Shown: piece by piece, positions 1 through 7,615 of the stretch
Layout of the letters: each line of letters opens with the position of its first letter
How positions within the stretch are numbered: the first letter of the stretch is position 1
From: Saccharothrix espanaensis DSM 44229
Lineage (GTDB): Bacteria > Actinomycetota > Actinomycetes > Mycobacteriales > Pseudonocardiaceae
Reading direction: 5' to 3'
DNA length: 64,000 bases
NCBI RefSeq assembly: GCF_000328705.1
Contig: NC_019673.1
Coordinates: 9,001,501-9,065,500 of the forward strand
Notes under the pieces: model-generated
What the model was told of the DNA's origin: nothing
What the model saw: the letters and a program-made list of their open reading frames with translations, nothing else
The model's database searches: none
Made by a program: the position numbers and the translations under genes

Positions 1-2
1 AG

Positions 3-425
3 ACCACCACGCCCGCGAAGCCCGCCGGCCCCAAGCAGGGCGCGGTCGTCGACCCCAAGGGCCTCAAGGTCCAGGTGTTCAACGGCGACGAGGACAACGA
101 CGGTGCCGCCGCCCGGACCAAGAACGCGTTGATCGAGCTGGGGTTCGACGTGGTCAACAGTGGCAACGGGACCGCGGCCGGCAAGACGGTCATCAAGTAC
201 GGCGTGGGCGGCGAGGACACGGCGTTCACGCTCGCGGCCGCGATCCCCGGTGCGACGCTGGAGGTCGACGAGTCCCAGGGCGGCGCGGTGACCCTGGTCA
301 TCGGACCCGGCTGGGACGAGAAGGTCGTCGCCCCGCAGGGGGGCGGGACCGCCGAGCCCGGCAAGACCGCTCCGCCGCCTGACCTGGCCGTGGTCAACGC
401 GGGCAAGGACCCGTGCGCGCCGTAG
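3..425 (+). CDS. LCP/LytR-family protein, C-terminal part (LytR_C domain), 5' end outside window
   Basis: The window opens inside this gene; 140 codons to the stop are visible. A short Thr/Pro/Lys-rich linker leads into a domain of about 90 residues beginning near position 70 (VQVFNGDED), matching the LytR_C domain found behind LytR-CpsA-Psr catalytic domains. The tail is Pro-rich and disordered. LCP enzymes attach glycopolymers such as arabinogalactan or teichoic acids to peptidoglycan outside the membrane; the catalytic part is not visible here. An LCP gene (Rv0822c) sits next to phoY2 in M. tuberculosis, so the position supports the call. Confidence 0.75.
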   Translation, partial: TTTPAKPAGPKQGAVVDPKGLKVQVFNGDEDNDGAAARTKNALIELGFDVVNSGNGTAAGKTVIKYGVGGEDTAFTLAAAIPGATLEVDESQGGAVTLVIGPGWDEKVVAPQGGGTAEPGKTAPPPDLAVVNAGKDPCAP

Positions 426-447
426 GGTGACCATCTGGACGTCTTGG

Positions 448-469
448 GTTCACCGCTGGTTCACCGGGG
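448..469 (+). promoter_or_regulatory. PHO box (PhoP operator) upstream of phoU
   Basis: Two direct repeats of GTTCACC start at 448 and 459, exactly 11 bp apart, as in the 11-bp direct-repeat units bound by actinobacterial PhoP. A candidate -10, TAGGCT (497-502), ends 7 nt before the phoU ATG at 510, so the transcript may be leaderless. Confidence 0.7.
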
Positions 470-509
470 TAGGTCGCTACTGCGACAACCTGCACGTAGG
501 CTGACGGCC

Positions 510-1175
510 ATGCGTGAGGCCTACCACGACCAGCTCGGACAACTCGCCGACCAGCTCGCCGACATGTGCGGGATGGCCGGTGACGCCATGGAGCGCGCGA
601 CTTCGGCGCTGCTCCAGGCAGACCTCGGCTTGGCCGAGCAGGTGATCGGCGACGACGTCAAGATCGACGACGTGCGCGCCAGCATCGAGGAGCAGGCGTA
701 CGCACTGCTCGCACTCCAAGCGCCGGTCGCGACCGACCTGCGGATCGTGCTCGCGGTGATCCACGCCGCGGAGAGCGTCGAGCGCATGGGCGACTTGGCG
801 CTGCACGTGGCGAAGGCCGCGCGCCGCCGGCACCCCAACCACGTGCTGTCGGACACCGTCGAGCCGTACTTCGCCGAGATGGGCCGCATCGCGGTCGAGC
901 TCGCCCGGGAGGCGACCGACATCATCCGCACGCAGGACGTGGAGCGCGCGCGTTCGCTGGAAGACGCGGACGACGCGATGGACGACCTGCACCGGCACCT
1001 GTTCACGGTGATCATGGACAAGGACTGGCCGCACGGCGTGCCGTCCGCCGTGGACACCACGCTGCTGGGCCGGTTCTACGAGCGCTTCGCCGACCACGCG
1101 GTGTCGGTGGCCAAGCGGACCGTCTTCGTCGTCACCGGCCGGATGCCCGGCTACGGCGACGACATCGACGACTGA
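510..1175 (+). CDS. phoU: phosphate signaling complex protein PhoU
   Basis: A 221-residue all-helical protein made of two PhoU three-helix repeats. The typical acidic/hydroxyl-rich stretches are present, for example ERMGDLALHVAK near residue 95 and RFYERFADHAVSVAKR near the C-terminus. PhoU proteins are cytoplasmic negative modulators of phosphate sensing and uptake, acting on the Pst transporter and the PhoR kinase. The start at ATG 510 was chosen because it gives the standard family length and follows a TAGGCT -10 by 7 nt; longer starts run through the PHO box. It lies beside an LCP gene as phoY2 does in mycobacteria, while the pst operon is separated from it by an ESX cassette. Confidence 0.93.
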   Translation: MREAYHDQLGQLADQLADMCGMAGDAMERATSALLQADLGLAEQVIGDDVKIDDVRASIEEQAYALLALQAPVATDLRIVLAVIHAAESVERMGDLALHVAKAARRRHPNHVLSDTVEPYFAEMGRIAVELAREATDIIRTQDVERARSLEDADDAMDDLHRHLFTVIMDKDWPHGVPSAVDTTLLGRFYERFADHAVSVAKRTVFVVTGRMPGYGDDIDD

Positions 1176-1190
1176 CCGCTCCGGACGAAG

Positions 1191-1231
1191 TCGACCCCGG
1201 CCGGGTTCTCCTGGCCGGGGTCGATTCTTTT
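1191..1231 (+). terminator. intrinsic terminator after phoU
   Basis: A perfect 12-bp stem (1191-1202 with 1213-1224) with a 10-nt loop is followed by TTCTTTT. It lies between phoU and the convergent EspG-like gene and may serve both strands. Confidence 0.75.
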
Positions 1232-1278
1232 CGTCGGGTGCCGTCGCCGTGCGCTGGGGTTCGGGTTGTGGGTCGGCG

Positions 1279-2076
1279 TCAGTTGAGCAGGCCGTTCAGC
1301 TCCTGGGCGAGCTGGGCGGCGATGCGCGCGTTGTCGGCGGGCGCGTGGGTGAGCCACTTCTGGCCGTCCTGGCCCTGGCGCGTCTGCGACATGTAGCGGC
1401 CCTGGTCGTTGTCGAACCAGGCCACCTGCGGTGCGCGCTGTTCACGGCCGTGCCGTCCACGCACCGTGACGCCGAACTGCCCGGCGCGCAGCCGCGGCCG
1501 TTCGAACGTCGCCTCCAGCGCGCGGATCTGCGAGGTCGCGGCGGACCTCGGTGCCATGGCGCTGGTGAACATCGAGCCGCCGAAGTCGTCGTCGCGGCGC
1601 GGCGCGGGCGGCGGCGCGGCCGACGGCATCGGGACCGTGAGCGACTGGCCCGGACCGGGGCGCGACTGCGGGATCAGGTCCACCACCGCGCGCAGCAGCG
1701 CCGACGAGCGCATCGTGTCGATCTTCAGCTGCCGGTCGTCCAGCACCGCGAGGACCGCCAGCTCGCCCTTGGCCCCGGCGCGGGCCAGGAGCTGGCGCTC
1801 CACGTTCTTCGGGTCCAGCGACGCGATCGCGTTGAGCGAGTAGTCGAAGCGCACCAACAGGTTCAGCGCCTCCTCGACCTCGGCCGCGACCCGGCCACGC
1901 CGGGCCAGGCCACGCGACTCCAGGTCGTTGTAGACGGCGTTGCGGATGCCGCGCCGCTCGTCGAACGTCTGGCCGAGGTACGGGAAGTCGAACGGGTAGG
2001 GCCGGCTGCCGAGCTTCAGGTCTTCCCACAGCATGTCAGCGGCCGCGTACGACAGGGCGAACGAGAACACCGTCAC
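1279..2076 (-). CDS. ESX secretion-associated protein EspG (cassette 1)
   Basis: A 265-residue protein with EspG-family features: an N-terminal alpha/beta half, the stretch RPYPFDFPYLGQTF near residue 25, an Ala/Pro-rich loop in the middle, and a C-terminal strand pair around VAWFDNDQGRYM. EspG proteins are cytosolic chaperones that bind the helical tip of PE-PPE-type substrates and hand them to the ESX (type VII) translocase. Its start overlaps the stop of the PPE-like gene by 4 bp, so the two are translationally coupled, as expected for chaperone and client. It is the last gene of a four-gene minus-strand cassette. A paralogous EspG is encoded at 46298-47104. Confidence 0.8.
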   Translation of the reverse strand: MTVFSFALSYAAADMLWEDLKLGSRPYPFDFPYLGQTFDERRGIRNAVYNDLESRGLARRGRVAAEVEEALNLLVRFDYSLNAIASLDPKNVERQLLARAGAKGELAVLAVLDDRQLKIDTMRSSALLRAVVDLIPQSRPGPGQSLTVPMPSAAPPPAPRRDDDFGGSMFTSAMAPRSAATSQIRALEATFERPRLRAGQFGVTVRGRHGREQRAPQVAWFDNDQGRYMSQTRQGQDGQKWLTHAPADNARIAAQLAQELNGLLN

Positions 2077-3632
2077 CCGCCGATGACCGGGGGCGCGACC
2101 ATCGTGCCGTCACCGAACACGTCCTCGGTCTCCACCAGGTAGGACGCGGACTTGTGCTCCTTGTCCTCCTCGCCCTGGCCGCCGTGCCCGCCGGCGCCAC
2201 CCATGCCGCCCATGCCCGCGCCGGCACCGCGACCGCCGGCCGCGCCGGCACCGCCGAGACCACCCGCGCCACCGCCGGACGGCCCGAAGCCGCCCGCGCC
2301 CGCGCGTCCGGCCTCGCCGAGCACACCCGCACCGCCACCGGGGCCGAAGCCACCGCCGCGACCGGCCGCGGCCATGCCGCCGGGACCACCGCCCAGGCCA
2401 CCCGCGCCGCCACCACGACCGCCACCAGCGCCACCGGAACCACCACCGGAACCGCCGCCACCGGGCAGACCACCGCGACCGCCACCGGGTCCGGGGATGC
2501 CGGGCGGCCGCTGGCCGGGACCGGGGATACCGGGCGGCCGGTTGCCACCGCCACCACCACCGCCGCCACCGGGTCCGGGGATCCAGCCACCGCCGGGCGG
2601 CAGACCTCCACCGCCACCACCACCGGTGCCGCCGCCACCTCCGCCGCCGCCACCACCGCCCGTGCCGCCGCCACCAGGGGTCCAGCCGGACTGGTTGGTG
2701 TTGCCGCCGCCGGTGCCACCCGTGCCGCCGGTACCGGGGATGCCGGTCACGCCCGTGCTGCCGCTACCGTTGCCCGGACTGTCCGGAATGGACGGTCGAC
2801 CGCCGATGCCGGGGTCGTTGGGCTTGCCGGGCTGGCTCGGGTCGCCGCCGGAACCGTCCATGGGCGGCGGCGGGGAGAACGCGGGCATCGTCGAGCCGGA
2901 CTCCTGGAACGAGGTCGACATGTTCGTCATGACCTCGGCCGCGCGCTCGTGCGCCTGCTGCTTCTCCTCGAACTTCGCCTCGATCTTGTCGATCGTCTCG
3001 GCCCACTTGAACGGGTTGGGCTCGGAGAAGAACATCTTGTAGGCGTCGGCCGTGCTGAACTTGACCGGCTCGGGCATGGCCGTCTTGGCCGTGTCGGCGG
3101 CCTGGCTCTGCTCGTAGAGCTTGTTGCCGGTCAGCTGCGCGCCCTGCGCCGCGTCGCCCGACCACGTGGCCATGTTCGTGAAGTAGCCCTGCGCGGACGA
3201 CGCCGCGTTGCCCTGCCACGCGCCCTTGCTCGCCTCGGTCGCCTTGGACAGGTTGTTCTGCAGGTCGACCAGCGTGTTGCCGATCTTGGTCCACGCCTCG
3301 CCCTGCTCGTTGGCCGTGCTGGGCGCCATGTTGTCGGTGACCATCGACTTGAGCTCTTCGTGCGAGCGCCCCATGTAGAACGAACCCGACGGCGTCATCG
3401 GCGGCCGGTAGTTCTCGACCACCTGCTGCAGGTTGTCCTGCTGGGTCTGCTGGTTCTTGGCCGACTCCGCCTTCCAGCGGACGTAGTCGTCGATCGTGGC
3501 GAACGCGCCGAAGAAGCCCGGGTTCTCCCGGACCGCCTTGTCGTACTCCGCGCGCAACTCGGCGTCGGTCTGCCCGGCGTAGACGACCTTGGTCGCGTTG
3601 GGGTTCTGCTGCTGCGAGTTGGGCGGTGCCAC
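2073..3632 (-). CDS. PPE-like ESX substrate with long Gly/Pro-rich linker (cassette 1)
   Basis: A 519-residue protein. Residues 1-260 are helical, with a PPE/WXG100-like hairpin containing a W-x-G turn (WQGNAA near residue 140) and a conserved MPEP segment. Residues 265-495 are an extremely Gly/Pro-rich low-complexity stretch. The last 25 residues become ordered again, with a tail around ASYLVETEDVF and VAPPV. The same helical head, MPEP motif, linker and tail occur in the protein at 47218-48537. It is probably exported by an ESX system as client of the overlapping EspG. No signal peptide is seen. The upstream lipoprotein gene ends 15 bp away, consistent with one operon. Confidence 0.7.
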   Translation of the reverse strand: MAPPNSQQQNPNATKVVYAGQTDAELRAEYDKAVRENPGFFGAFATIDDYVRWKAESAKNQQTQQDNLQQVVENYRPPMTPSGSFYMGRSHEELKSMVTDNMAPSTANEQGEAWTKIGNTLVDLQNNLSKATEASKGAWQGNAASSAQGYFTNMATWSGDAAQGAQLTGNKLYEQSQAADTAKTAMPEPVKFSTADAYKMFFSEPNPFKWAETIDKIEAKFEEKQQAHERAAEVMTNMSTSFQESGSTMPAFSPPPPMDGSGGDPSQPGKPNDPGIGGRPSIPDSPGNGSGSTGVTGIPGTGGTGGTGGGNTNQSGWTPGGGGTGGGGGGGGGGGTGGGGGGGLPPGGGWIPGPGGGGGGGGGNRPPGIPGPGQRPPGIPGPGGGRGGLPGGGGSGGGSGGAGGGRGGGAGGLGGGPGGMAAAGRGGGFGPGGGAGVLGEAGRAGAGGFGPSGGGAGGLGGAGAAGGRGAGAGMGGMGGAGGHGGQGEEDKEHKSASYLVETEDVFGDGTMVAPPVIGG

Positions 3633-3647
3633 GGCTGTACTCCTGAC

Positions 3648-4217
3648 TTACTTGGGCAGCTTCGGTTCGACGGCGGTCGCGACCTGGGTGGCTGCGTCGC
3701 AGGCTTCGTCCGGCGACGTGGTGGACGCGGCGACGAAGTCGACCCGGGACTTGGCCGTGATCTCCACCGACACGACGCAGTCGGTGTCGGTCAGCGGCGT
3801 CTTGACGCGCTTGGCCTTGTGGGCACCGACCGGGATGTCGGAAGGCTGCGCCTTGGGGCCCGCGGACAGGTCGGCGATACCGAGCTGGGGGAACGCCTTG
3901 ACGGTGACGATCGTGGTCGTCTGGCCGAAGCGCGCCTGACACGCCGTCCCGACGTCCTTCTGGATGCGGGAGAGCGAGAGCTTGCTCGCGACCTCGTTCA
4001 ACTCCTTGCACGCGTCGAACGCCGCCAAGTCACCCCCACCGGAGGGCTCCGACGTCGTGGTGCCGCCGTCGGAGGTCTCAGTGGTGGAGGTGGCGGCACC
4101 GCTGGTCGGCGTCGCACCCCCCGGGGTCTTCGTCGTGCAGCCGGTCAGCACCAGGCCGATCACGGCGATCGGCAGCACCGACCGGACTACCAGGTTCCTG
4201 GTCAACTGCATCCCCAT
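3648..4217 (-). CDS. DUF3558-type lipoprotein (cassette 1)
   Basis: A 189-residue secreted lipoprotein. A lipobox (LVLTGC) near residue 26 follows a short positively charged N-terminus; a Thr/Ser/Gly-rich tether comes next, then a globular domain with several Cys residues beginning FDACKELN. The fold resembles DUF3558, a lipoprotein family frequent in Pseudonocardiales. It lies between the YxxxD-bearing helical protein (2 bp upstream) and the PPE-like gene, so it is probably co-transcribed with the ESX substrates. A second DUF3558 lipoprotein accompanies cassette 2. Its biochemical function is unknown. Confidence 0.7.
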   Translation of the reverse strand: MGMQLTRNLVVRSVLPIAVIGLVLTGCTTKTPGGATPTSGAATSTTETSDGGTTTSEPSGGGDLAAFDACKELNEVASKLSLSRIQKDVGTACQARFGQTTTIVTVKAFPQLGIADLSAGPKAQPSDIPVGAHKAKRVKTPLTDTDCVVSVEITAKSRVDFVAASTTSPDEACDAATQVATAVEPKLPK

Positions 4218-4218
4218 C

Positions 4219-4623
4219 TCAATGGCGCTTGAGGCTGTTGGCGGCAGCGTCGTCGACTTCGCGGTAGTTCTCGACGGCCTTTCGGAGGGCGGCCTTGGCG
4301 TCTGCCAGCGCGCTCTTCAGCTGGTTGATCGCGGGAATGATGCCCGTGGTCCCGCCGCCGCCGTTCGCGCTCTCGGAGTTGTAGCGGCTCATCGCCTGCG
4401 CGTCGGGGCTCGTGCCGAGCTTGGTCTCCTGCTGGAGCAGGTAGATGGTGTTGTTGAGGCCGTTGATCTCCATCTCGGCCTCTTCGATGGCCTTGATGTA
4501 GGCCTCGGCGCCCGACTGCTTGATGGCGAACGAGCCGGACTCCGCCGCCTGCTTGAGCCCCTGCATGTTGGCCGTCATGGCCTGCATGGACTGGGCGCTC
4601 CACGCTCCCTCTGCCGGCACCAC
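4219..4623 (-). CDS. small helical ESX-type secreted protein with C-terminal YxxxD (cassette 1)
   Basis: A 134-residue protein predicted to be nearly all helix, with a Gly-rich break at residues 87-92 that would form a hairpin turn. Near the C-terminus is Y120-R-E-V-D124, matching the YxxxD/E general secretion signal of type VII substrates. It has no W-x-G motif at the turn, so it is not a canonical WXG100 protein. The GTG start is preceded by an AGGGGG Shine-Dalgarno 5 nt away. It is the promoter-proximal gene of cassette 1. The small protein of cassette 2 ends with the related Y-R-R-V-E signal although the rest of the sequence has diverged. Confidence 0.6.
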   Translation of the reverse strand: MVPAEGAWSAQSMQAMTANMQGLKQAAESGSFAIKQSGAEAYIKAIEEAEMEINGLNNTIYLLQQETKLGTSPDAQAMSRYNSESANGGGGTTGIIPAINQLKSALADAKAALRKAVENYREVDDAAANSLKRH

Positions 4624-4771
4624 TACCCCCTGCGATCACGCGATTCCTACCGAGCACGGTACCGCGCACGTCAGAACATGTCTTGACTATGACGAGGCCC
4701 GGGGGCGGGCGGTTCCAGGCGTCACACGTCGAGAGCAGTGGACCACCCGGTCGGGTGACGAGGGCCACAAC

Positions 4772-4814
4772 GGCCGAGGGGCCTTCCCGCGGTTGGCGGG
4801 AAGGCCCCTCGGCC
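4772..4814 (-). terminator. strong hairpin after pstB
   Basis: A perfect 19-bp inverted repeat (4772-4790 with 4796-4814) with a 5-nt loop lies 11 bp beyond the pstB stop. There is no T-run; such hairpins are common terminators in high-GC actinobacteria. Confidence 0.7.
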
Positions 4815-4824
4815 TGCGGTCGGG

Positions 4825-5601
4825 TCAGCCGAAGCGGCCCGAGATGTAGTCCTCGGTCGCCTTCTGGCTGGGGTTGGAGAAGATCTTCTCCGTGTCGTCC
4901 ACCTCGATCAGCCGACCCGGCTGACCGACACCCAGCAGGTTGAAGAACGCGGTCTGGTCGCTGACCCGCGCCGCCTGCTGCATGTTGTGGGTCACGATGA
5001 CGATCGTGTACTCCTTCTTCAGCTCCGTGATCAGGTCCTCGATCGCCAGCGTGGAGATCGGGTCCAGGGCCGAGCACGGCTCGTCCATCAGCAGCACGTC
5101 GGGCTGCACGGCGATCGCCCGCGCGATGCAGAGCCGCTGCTGCTGACCGCCGGACAGGCCGCCGCCGGGCCGGTCGAGGCGGTCCTTGACCTCGTTCCAG
5201 AGGTTCGCCCCGCGCAGCGAGCGCTCGGCCACCTCGTTGAGCTTGGTCCGGTTCCGCTCGCCGGCCAGCTTCAGGCCCGCGACCACGTTGTCCCGGATGG
5301 ACATGGTGGGGAACGGGTTGGGGCGCTGGAACACCATGCCGATGGTGCGCCGCACCTGCACCGGGTCGATGGTCGAGGCGTAGATGTCCTCGCCGTCGAG
5401 GAGGACCTTGCCCTCCACCCGCGCGCCGGGGGCCACCTCGTGCATGCGGTTCAGCGACCGCAGCACGGTGGACTTGCCGCAACCGGACGGTCCGATGAAC
5501 GCGGTCACGTTCTTCGGCGGCACGGCAAGCGAAACTCCGTCCACGGCGTGGAACTTGCCGTAGAAGAGGTTGAGGTCCTTCACGTCGATGCGCTTGGCCA
5601 T
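4825..5601 (-). CDS. pstB: phosphate ABC transporter ATP-binding protein PstB
   Basis: A 258-residue ATPase with all ABC motifs: Walker A GPSGCGKST, Q-loop (VFQRPNPFP), signature LSGGQQQR, Walker B VLLMDEPCSALD and the switch histidine in VTHNMQQ. PNPFP after the Q-loop is characteristic of PstB. It energises high-affinity phosphate import through PstA/PstC at the cytoplasmic membrane. It is the last gene of pstS-pstC-pstA-pstB, 10 bp after pstA. The equivalent mycobacterial gene is phoT (Rv0820), next to mshD; here pstSCA lies between pstB and mshD. Confidence 0.97.
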   Translation of the reverse strand: MAKRIDVKDLNLFYGKFHAVDGVSLAVPPKNVTAFIGPSGCGKSTVLRSLNRMHEVAPGARVEGKVLLDGEDIYASTIDPVQVRRTIGMVFQRPNPFPTMSIRDNVVAGLKLAGERNRTKLNEVAERSLRGANLWNEVKDRLDRPGGGLSGGQQQRLCIARAIAVQPDVLLMDEPCSALDPISTLAIEDLITELKKEYTIVIVTHNMQQAARVSDQTAFFNLLGVGQPGRLIEVDDTEKIFSNPSQKATEDYISGRFG

Positions 5602-5611
5602 AACCGCCCGC

Positions 5612-6526
5612 TCACTTGGTCTTCGGGGCCAGCCACCGCGAGATCACGGTCGCCAGCAGGTTGAACAGGGTGATGATCAGCACCAGGGTGATCGCCGCAC
5701 CCCAGATCCGGTCGAAACCCGCCTGCGTCGGGTTGTTCCGCTCGGAGGCCATCAGCAGCGGCAGCGACGCCATCGGCCCGTCGAACAGGTTGTAGTTGAT
5801 GAACGGCGCGTACGCGGCCAGCACCAGCACCGGCGCGGTCTCGCCCATGACGCGGGCCAGGGCGAGCATCACGCCGGTCAGGATGCCGGACAGCGCCGTC
5901 GGGATGACGATCTTGACGATGGTCTTCCACTTGGGGATGCCCAGCGCGTAGGACGCCTCGCGCAGCTCGTCCGGCACGATCTTGAGCATCTCCTCGGTGG
6001 TCCGCACGATCACCGGCACCATGAGCAGCACCAGTGCGAGGGACACCGCGAAGCCGCTGCGGCCGAAGCCGAACGTGGTGATCCACAGCGTGTAGACGAA
6101 CAGCGCGGCCACGATCGACGGCACACCGGTCAGGATGTCGACCATGAACGTGGTCGCCTTGGCCAGCCGCGACCGGCTGCCGTACTCGACCAGGTAGATC
6201 GCCACGAACAGGCCGATCGGGACCGAGATCAGGCCGCAGACCAGCGCCTGCACCAGCGTGCCGTAGATGGCGTGGTAGACACCGCCGCCCTCCTGCCGCG
6301 AGAGCAGGCCGGACAGCGACTTCTGCCACCAGTCGAGGTCCAGCACGACCGGCAGGCCGCGCTGGACGACCGTCCACAGCACCCACACCAGGGGCACGAT
6401 GGCGACCGCGAACGCCAGGTACACCAGCACCGTGGCGAAGCCGTTCTTGAACTTGCGGGCGCCGCTGACGCTCTGGAACGTCGGCGGCGTCGCGAGGCGG
6501 TTCAGGTCCGCCGTCTCGGTCGTCAT
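5612..6526 (-). CDS. pstA: phosphate ABC transporter permease PstA
   Basis: A 304-residue permease with six predicted membrane segments and the inner-membrane EAA loop (REASYALGIPKWKTI). The family-typical PALSG-like stretch and VMGETAPVL follow. It forms the translocation pore with PstC and is driven by PstB. The ATG start at 6526 overlaps the pstC stop (ATGA). The N-terminal 35 residues are cytosolic. It lies inside the PhoP-controlled pst operon whose PHO box is upstream of pstS. Confidence 0.95.
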   Translation of the reverse strand: MTTETADLNRLATPPTFQSVSGARKFKNGFATVLVYLAFAVAIVPLVWVLWTVVQRGLPVVLDLDWWQKSLSGLLSRQEGGGVYHAIYGTLVQALVCGLISVPIGLFVAIYLVEYGSRSRLAKATTFMVDILTGVPSIVAALFVYTLWITTFGFGRSGFAVSLALVLLMVPVIVRTTEEMLKIVPDELREASYALGIPKWKTIVKIVIPTALSGILTGVMLALARVMGETAPVLVLAAYAPFINYNLFDGPMASLPLLMASERNNPTQAGFDRIWGAAITLVLIITLFNLLATVISRWLAPKTK

Positions 6527-7581
6527 TCGTACTCCTTGTGACCGGCGACGATGGACCGGGCGATGGCGTTGACCACGAAGGTCAGCGCGAACAGCACCAG
6601 GCCGGCGGCGATGAAGGCACCGGCGGACAGCGCGTCGTTGAACTCGGGCGCGGCCAGTGCGATCTTGGAGGCGAAGGTCGCGCCGCCGTCGAACAGGCTC
6701 CAGCCGAACGCCTCGTTGGTGGCGCTGAGGATGATCATCAGCGCGATGGTCTCGCCGAGCGCGCGGCCCAGGCCCAGCATCGAGGCGCTGACGTAGCCGG
6801 CCTTGCCGAACGGCAGGACGGTGGTCCGCACGACCTCCCACTTGGTCGCGCCCAGGGCGATGGCGCCCTCGACGTGGGCGGGCGGGGTGCGGTCGAACAC
6901 CTCGCGGCTGACCGCCGTGATGATCGGCAGGATCATCACCGCGAGCACGATGCCGGCGGTGAAGATGGTGCCGCCCAGCTCGATGCTGACGTTGCCCTTG
7001 GCGAACAGCGGGATGAAGCCGAGCGTGCTGGTCAGCCACTCGCCGATCGGCGTCAGCACCGGTGCGAGCACCAGCAGGCCCCACAGGCCGTAGATGATCG
7101 ACGGCACGGCGGAGAGCAGGTCGATGACGTACGCGAACGGCCGGGCGAGCCTGCGCGGCGCGTACTGGGTGAGGAACAGCGCGATGCCCAGCGCGATCGG
7201 CATCGCGATGACCAGGGCGAACGCGGCGGACACCACGGTGACCAGGAGCAGGTCGAGGATGCCGAACCGCAGGTTCTTGGAGTCGCCGGTGGCCCACTCG
7301 CGGCTGGTCAGGAAGTTGACGTGGTCCTGGGCGAGCGACGGGACGGCCTGGATCAGCAGGAACAGGCCGATGGCCCCGATGAGGACCACGATGAAGATGC
7401 CCGAACCGGTGGCGAGGCCGCGGAAGATCCGGTCGCCCGGCCGGACGTGGGGAGCGTTCAGTTCGGCTTCCGTGGTCGGGGGAATCGGAGCCTCCGAGTC
7501 GGATCGAGCGGCCGGAACGCCCTTGCGGGCACCGGTGTCACCGGTGCCCGCGGGGCGCTTGGCCACAGTGCGGTCGTTCAT
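6523..7581 (-). CDS. pstC: phosphate ABC transporter permease PstC
   Basis: A 352-residue permease with a polar N-terminal extension of about 65 residues and then six membrane helices. The EAA loop (EGAIALGATKWEVVRTTVLP) and GRALGETIALMI are visible. It pairs with PstA in the Pst phosphate importer. The stop overlaps the pstA start. The N-terminal tail, rich in Pro/Ala/Arg, is longer than in E. coli PstC but common in actinobacteria. Confidence 0.95.
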   Translation of the reverse strand: MNDRTVAKRPAGTGDTGARKGVPAARSDSEAPIPPTTEAELNAPHVRPGDRIFRGLATGSGIFIVVLIGAIGLFLLIQAVPSLAQDHVNFLTSREWATGDSKNLRFGILDLLLVTVVSAAFALVIAMPIALGIALFLTQYAPRRLARPFAYVIDLLSAVPSIIYGLWGLLVLAPVLTPIGEWLTSTLGFIPLFAKGNVSIELGGTIFTAGIVLAVMILPIITAVSREVFDRTPPAHVEGAIALGATKWEVVRTTVLPFGKAGYVSASMLGLGRALGETIALMIILSATNEAFGWSLFDGGATFASKIALAAPEFNDALSAGAFIAAGLVLFALTFVVNAIARSIVAGHKEYE

Positions 7582-7615
7582 CGCTATGGCGTGAGCAGGG
7601 GGGTTGCCGGCCGGA

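Noticed and set aside
2073..2150. PPE-like tail as canonical YxxxD/E secretion signal
   Set aside because: The spacing is Y-x-x-E (YLVE), and the YxxxD/E position holds Thr, so the canonical motif is not met.
2154..4232. Long plus-strand frame across cassette 1
   Set aside because: It is Ala/Thr/Arg-rich and complementary to the PPE-like Gly repeats, so it is a composition artefact.
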